Assembly (NCBI GenBank): GCA_028287545.1
Contig: JAQBPL010000190.1
Location: forward strand, 1 to 9,144
Length of the DNA stretch: 9,144 bases
Direction: 5' to 3'
Source of the DNA: Vulcanimicrobiota bacterium
GTDB taxonomy: Bacteria > Eremiobacterota > Eremiobacteria > Baltobacterales > Baltobacteraceae
Both the position numbers and the translations under genes were made by a program. Below the pieces are notes generated by a model that saw only the letters and a list, made by a program, of their open reading frames with translations, did no database searches and was not told the DNA's origin. How positions within the stretch are numbered: the first letter of the stretch is position 1; the number at the start of each line of letters is the position of its first letter. Shown one piece after another: positions 6,448 through 9,144 of this stretch.

Positions 6448-6595
6448 CCAGCTTGGAGCTCGACGGAGAGATGTGCGTGTCGCGTCTCTTGGGCATCGGC
6501 TGATGGGTCCAGGCATTGCGGAGGCGTTTGGTGCGATGCTTGCGGAGATATTTCGTTGGCTAGTCAGCGCGATTCGGAATGATGACCCGCGATGA
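6444..6595 (+). other. two further overlapping mini-ORFs (19 and 30 codons), possible gene remnant
   Basis: GTG 6444 opens a 19-residue frame containing TSLELDGEMCVSRLLGIG, ending TGA 6501-6503. Its last base is the A of ATG 6503, which opens a 30-residue frame (MGPGIAEAFGAMLAEIF, then RWLVSAIRNDDPR) ending at 6595. The wording of the two pieces, a short acidic strand followed by a helix, recalls the start of phage tail-completion or virion-morphogenesis proteins split by a frameshift. That is a weak impression, not an identification. Confidence 0.25.
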
Positions 6596-6606
6596 TCGAA
6601 GCGGTG

Positions 6607-6624
6607 TCGGGCATCACGGCCCGA
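6607..6624 (+). terminator. hairpin after the mini-ORF cluster, weak terminator candidate
   Basis: Perfect 6-bp inverted repeat TCGGGC-ATCACG-GCCCGA starting 12 bases after the last mini-ORF stop. There is no T-run after it, so termination is uncertain. Confidence 0.25.
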
Positions 6625-6700
6625 TCGCATTGCGGCACGCTCGCTTTCTGCTCGTCCGAATGACCGACTGCTGGACGGCGAAGCGCCCGTGCGCATGATT

Positions 6701-6723
6701 TGTACGTTCATGTACGCTTGACC
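6701..6723 (+). promoter_or_regulatory. operator-like direct repeat abutting a possible -35 box upstream of the PRC-barrel gene
   Basis: TGTACG occurs at 6701-6706 and again at 6711-6716, one helical turn apart, and is followed immediately by TTGACC (6718-6723), a near-consensus -35 hexamer. The -10 region 16-18 bases further on is poor (around GTACCG), as expected for a promoter that needs an activator. The activator, if any, is unknown. Confidence 0.35.
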
Positions 6724-6771
6724 GTATCGCGCTCGAGAGCCGTACCGCTGAGAACGGGAAGAATGTTTTCG

Positions 6772-6785
6772 TTAGCCTTGGCTAA
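6772..6785 (+). promoter_or_regulatory. inverted repeat overlapping the Shine-Dalgarno of the PRC-barrel gene
   Basis: TTAGCC-TT-GGCTAA is a 6+6 bp inverted repeat whose right end shares bases with the ribosome-binding site AAGGAGG (6784-6790). It could be a repressor site or an RNA fold touching the ribosome-binding site; the two-base centre is too tight for a full RNA hairpin. Confidence 0.3.
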
Positions 6786-6790
6786 GGAGG
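6784..6790 (+). promoter_or_regulatory. strong Shine-Dalgarno fixing the PRC-barrel start at 6796
   Basis: AAGGAGG lies five bases before ATG 6796. It rules out the upstream in-frame start at 6700, which would add 32 residues with no domain content. Confidence 0.85.
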
Positions 6791-6795
6791 TCTCT

Positions 6796-7224
6796 ATGAC
6801 TCACGGTACGACGTCAACGCAAGGCGGAACAACGAACCCTTCTCCGAGTGGTCCGCTGATCGGCAGCGACCGCGTCGAAGGAACTCCCGTATACGATCCA
6901 GGCGGCAAGCAAATCGGTACGATTAAGCGTCTCGTAATCGACAAAGTAAGCGGTAAAGTCGCCTATGCCGTCATGTCCTTCGGCGGCTTCCTCGGGATAG
7001 GCGCGAACGAATTCCCAATACCGTGGCGTAAGCTTGACTATGACACCAATCTCGGCGGTTTTCGTACCGACATCACGGAGGAGCAGCTGAACAAAGCGCC
7101 AGCGCTCAATCGAGTGGGGAACGGCGGCACGGGCGCCGACTTCGATTGGAGCGATCGCCCCCGCGAGCAGCAGCTTTACGACTACTACGGCGTGGAATAC
7201 TACTGGCCTATGCCGCGAAACTGA
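6796..7224 (+). CDS. PRC-barrel domain protein
   Basis: 142 residues from ATG 6796 behind a perfect Shine-Dalgarno. A Thr/Gly/Ser-rich N-terminal arm (1-20) leads into a PRC-barrel, about 21-100. Landmarks are LIGSDRVEGTPVYDP (21-35), GKQIGTIKRLVIDK (37-50), VAYAVMSFGGFLGIG (55-69) and PIPWRKLDYD (74-83), a pattern I know from alphaproteobacterial stress-associated PRC-barrel proteins. The C-terminus is Tyr-rich (YDYYGVEYYW). PRC-barrels bind RNA, proteins or photosynthetic reaction centres; stand-alone ones of this type are cytoplasmic and of unclear role, often linked to stress. Third codon positions are less GC-rich than in neighbouring genes, which may mean transfer or high expression. 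It faces the MFS gene, with a hairpin between the stops. The direct repeat upstream suggests regulated expression. Confidence 0.9.
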   Translation: MTHGTTSTQGGTTNPSPSGPLIGSDRVEGTPVYDPGGKQIGTIKRLVIDKVSGKVAYAVMSFGGFLGIGANEFPIPWRKLDYDTNLGGFRTDITEEQLNKAPALNRVGNGGTGADFDWSDRPREQQLYDYYGVEYYWPMPRN

Positions 7225-7264
7225 GCCACGCGCATCTTCGAAGGCCAAACGAACCGTGTTGGGT

Positions 7265-7293
7265 GGGACCGCGCCGGCTTGCCGGCCGGTCCC
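7265..7293. terminator. strong hairpin between convergent genes, probable bidirectional terminator
   Basis: GGGACCG and CGGTCCC form the outer stem, and GCCGG with CCGGC the inner one, giving about 12 paired bases with one bulged C and a CTTG loop. It sits 40 bases after the PRC-barrel stop and 16 bases after the MFS stop on the other strand, where a shared terminator is expected. Neither side has a T-run, so it may pause RNA polymerase or block exonucleases rather than terminate alone. Confidence 0.5.
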
Positions 7294-7309
7294 GACGCCG
7301 ATACGCGTA

Positions 7310-8605
7310 TCATTTCGCCGACGCGGCTTTCGCTGCGACGCTGCTGCCGAAGTCCTCACCGCGTTCCGCTGCAACCGCACGCTCGCGCATCGGCTTGAGG
7401 ACGGCGACGGCGAGGATCGCGACGAGGAGGGTGAAGAAGGTCAGGAGCGAGATCATCGCCGCCCACGATCCGGTGTCGGCGCGCACGAGACTCGCGATGG
7501 GGACGATGAGTGCCGCCGTGCCCTTCGCGGTGTAGAGCAATCCCGTGTTCGTCGTCGCATATTTGGTCCCGAAGATGTCGGTGCAGCTCGACGGGAAGAG
7601 GCTGAAGATCTCACCCGACGCGAGGAACGTCGCCGCCGCGCTAATGACGAACAAGACCGGCGAACCGCTTGCGAAGAGAAGGCCGAAGAGTCCTAGCGCC
7701 ATGCAGCAGAACGCGATCGCCATCGTCACCTCGCGGCCCAGATGATCGGAGACCCACCCGAAGAGGACGCGGCTCCCGCCGTTCACGACGTTGTCGATGA
7801 GGAGCGCCATCGGTAGGACCGAGGCGACGGCGTAGTCGTTCGCCATCGGGCCGAGCTGCGCGGTGATGAACAGCAGCCCCGTTGCGATCATCACGAACAT
7901 GATGTAGAGAAGCCAGAACTGCGGTGAGGAGAGCATCTGCCACGGGGTGTAGGTGTTCTGACGCTGACGCGAGATCGCGACCGAGTTCTGTGCCGATCTG
8001 ACCAGCAGAGCAGTCTCCTCGGCATCGGGGAACCGCAGGAAGAAGGCGATTACGAAAACGAGCGTGCCCTGGATGAGACCGAAGGTCTGGAACGCGGCGC
8101 CGTAGCCGGCGTGCTTGATCATGTCGGCGATCGGGATCACCGTCAGCGCGGCGCCCGCGCCGAAGCCGGCGGCCGTGAGCCCGACGGCAAGGCCGCGCCT
8201 GTCCGGAAACCACTTCACGGCGATCCCCACCATTGTGCCATAGACGACGCCGGCGCCAATCCCGCTGAGCGCTTCGCCGAGGAAGAGCCCGTTGAGGCTG
8301 CCGGTATGCGCATTGATCACCCACCCGATGGCGACCAGGATGCCGCCGAGCGCGACCATCGGCTTTGGGCCGATCCGGTCGGCGACGAACCCGTTGAAGG
8401 GGACGACCCACGTTTCGATGAGGATGAACAGCGCGAACGCGGATTGGATCGCGGCCTTCTTCCATCCGTGCGCGTCCGCTAACGGGTTGACGAACAACGT
8501 CCAGCCATATTGGAGGTTCGCGATGCACACCATCGCGGCGACTGCCAGCGCGAGGTATATCCATCGAGCGCTCGGGTTCCGCATCGAAGCAACTGCCGCG
8601 GCCAA
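7310..8605 (-). CDS. MFS transporter, OFA (oxalate/formate antiporter) family
   Basis: 431-residue carrier with 12 predicted membrane helices (first about 15-37, last about 381-403) and a cytoplasmic loop near 193-226. MFS motif A is GFVADRIGPKPM (72-83) between helices 2 and 3. OFA-type signatures are EALSGIGAGVVYGTM (111-125) and KWFPDRRGLAVGL (131-143). Arg279 (GGSRVLFGW, helix 8) and Lys361 (YTAKGTAA, helix 11) sit where Oxalobacter OxlT has its substrate-binding Arg272 and Lys355, so a small mono- or dicarboxylate is the likely cargo; which one cannot be read from sequence. Start TTG 8605 is preferred over ATG 8584 because GAGGAGG lies six bases upstream. It is divergent from prpD across 306 bp, hinting at a role in carboxylate uptake for the methylcitrate pathway. 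The C-terminus is short, charged and Ala-rich. Confidence 0.93.
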   Translation of the reverse strand: MAAAVASMRNPSARWIYLALAVAAMVCIANLQYGWTLFVNPLADAHGWKKAAIQSAFALFILIETWVVPFNGFVADRIGPKPMVALGGILVAIGWVINAHTGSLNGLFLGEALSGIGAGVVYGTMVGIAVKWFPDRRGLAVGLTAAGFGAGAALTVIPIADMIKHAGYGAAFQTFGLIQGTLVFVIAFFLRFPDAEETALLVRSAQNSVAISRQRQNTYTPWQMLSSPQFWLLYIMFVMIATGLLFITAQLGPMANDYAVASVLPMALLIDNVVNGGSRVLFGWVSDHLGREVTMAIAFCCMALGLFGLLFASGSPVLFVISAAATFLASGEIFSLFPSSCTDIFGTKYATTNTGLLYTAKGTAALIVPIASLVRADTGSWAAMISLLTFFTLLVAILAVAVLKPMRERAVAAERGEDFGSSVAAKAASAK

Positions 8606-8911
8606 GTTTATCCTCCTCGTTCGGAGCTTGGGAAAAACCTTCTTGCAGCAGTTTTATGTGGTGGGCATTTGTCCTCGCTGCTGCTCGGCGAACGAAGATG
8701 AATCGAGTGCAATGTGTATCTGCGCACCAACGCCGTGCGCGTATGAGACAAGCGCGCTGTGCACTCAGCGAATCCAGTACGGCAAGGTAAGCACGTGGTC
8801 GAGAGAAAAATAGTTTCTGGAAAGCTGGCACCGCGTTTGGGCGAACAGCTTGCATAGCTCTAATGTGCGTCTTGGCGCTCCGCTCGCGCTGTTGTCGCGA
8901 GGAAGAACTTC
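8606..8911. promoter_or_regulatory. divergent intergenic region serving the MFS transporter and prpD
   Basis: 306 bp between two divergent starts, so it must carry both promoters. No small gene is convincing. Seen here: an inverted repeat AGAAA-AATAG-TTTCT at 8804-8818, about 95 bases before the prpD start, which could be an operator; and an AT-richer patch around it (GAGAAAAATAG). GGAAG at 8901-8905 is a plausible Shine-Dalgarno for prpD. No clean -35/-10 pair is certain on either strand. Confidence 0.4.
8612..8618 (-). promoter_or_regulatory. Shine-Dalgarno deciding the TTG start of the MFS transporter
   Basis: GAGGAGG on the minus strand, six bases before TTG 8605. The alternative ATG at 8584 would be 27 bases away with no site of its own, so the TTG is the likely start. 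Confidence 0.7.
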
Positions 8912-9144
8912 ATGCAGAACCATCAGGTCCGCGTCTATTCCAGCGCGGCAACTCCACCGCGGCACGAATTGCTGGCATGGAAACTGGCGGCGGCAGCCGT
9001 TGACGACGTTCCACTCGACGCGGACGTCGTCGAGATGATCATCAATCGCGTGATCGATAACGCCGGCGTGGCCGTGGCCAGTCTGGCGCGACTTCCGGTT
9101 GCGAACGCGCGCTCGCAGGCGGTGGCGCACCCGCATGAGGGCGG
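8912..9144 (+). CDS. prpD: 2-methylcitrate dehydratase PrpD, 5' part only
   Basis: 77 codons are inside the window; the gene runs off the right edge. The product starts MQNHQVRVYSS and has the MmgE/PrpD N-terminal words ELLAWKLAAAAVDDVPL (19-35), DVVEMIINRVIDNAGVAVASL (39-59) and ARSQAVAHPHEGG (66-78, the last residue cut by the edge). They match the PrpD form of mycobacteria and related groups more than the E. coli form, as I remember them. PrpD removes water from 2-methylcitrate in the methylcitrate cycle, which turns propionyl-CoA into pyruvate and succinate. Start ATG 8912 has GGAAG six bases upstream. The rest of a prp operon (prpC, prpB) may lie downstream, outside the window. The divergent OFA transporter may share its control. 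Confidence 0.9.
   Translation, partial: MQNHQVRVYSSAATPPRHELLAWKLAAAAVDDVPLDADVVEMIINRVIDNAGVAVASLARLPVANARSQAVAHPHEG

Noticed and set aside
5961..6503. A 180-codon plus-strand frame across the gene-poor region
   Set aside because: Most of it is Arg/Asp-rich, and for 6300-6440 another frame is clearly more protein-like. Only its beginning near 6198 and its end after 6444 look coding, so it is not one intact gene.
7641..8855. A 404-codon minus-strand frame overlapping the MFS gene
   Set aside because: It is Arg/Pro/His-rich and out of frame with a carrier that has 12 helices and family signatures; a shadow.
8765..9136. A 123-codon minus-strand frame opposite prpD
   Set aside because: It lies antisense to the well-matched PrpD N-terminus and has no motif or ribosome site.

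Overview
This is high-GC bacterial DNA with no rRNA, tRNA, CRISPR array, transposase or integrase that I can see. Sec and Tat signal peptides, an SRAP protein, an OmpR-type two-component pair, a PRC-barrel protein, an OFA-family MFS carrier and PrpD fit a free-living, metabolically versatile soil or water bacterium. The phylum cannot be fixed from sequence alone. The PrpD start resembles actinobacterial-type PrpD and the PRC-barrel protein resembles alphaproteobacterial ones, so an under-sampled phylum (Eremiobacterota-like, for example) is possible but unproven.

Layout. 1-653 (minus): nearly complete SRAP/YedK-type protein that protects abasic sites in single-stranded DNA. 739-2539 (plus): a response regulator and a soluble histidine kinase in one operon; the kinase N-terminus looks like a degenerate GGDEF domain. 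2540-5983 is a rearranged, low-density stretch. It holds a secreted protein of unknown function (2961-3440), a second secreted protein on the minus strand (3628-4338), a Tat-exported alpha/beta hydrolase (4562-5335, minus) and a decayed second copy of the first secreted gene (5592-5983). An extra 80-bp piece of the hydrolase gene lies just upstream of the second secreted gene. 5984-6700 has no confident gene, only small overlapping ORFs that may be remnants. 6796-7224 (plus) is a PRC-barrel protein with a perfect Shine-Dalgarno and operator-like repeats upstream; it converges on an MFS transporter (7310-8605, minus) across a strong hairpin. After a 306-bp divergent intergenic region, prpD (2-methylcitrate dehydratase) starts at 8912 and runs off the right edge.

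How the genes relate. The two-component pair is a functional unit sensing a cytoplasmic cue. The OFA transporter and prpD share one intergenic region and may serve uptake and breakdown of a small carboxylate feeding the methylcitrate cycle. The middle block is best read as a site of repeated short duplication and deletion: one deletion carries a 5-bp microhomology, and one duplicated hydrolase fragment remains in frame with the neighbouring secreted protein. I see no clearly defined new defence or biosynthetic system. The most unusual items are the kinase's GGDEF-like sensor, the duplicated secreted-protein locus and the overlapping mini-ORF cluster at 6277-6595.
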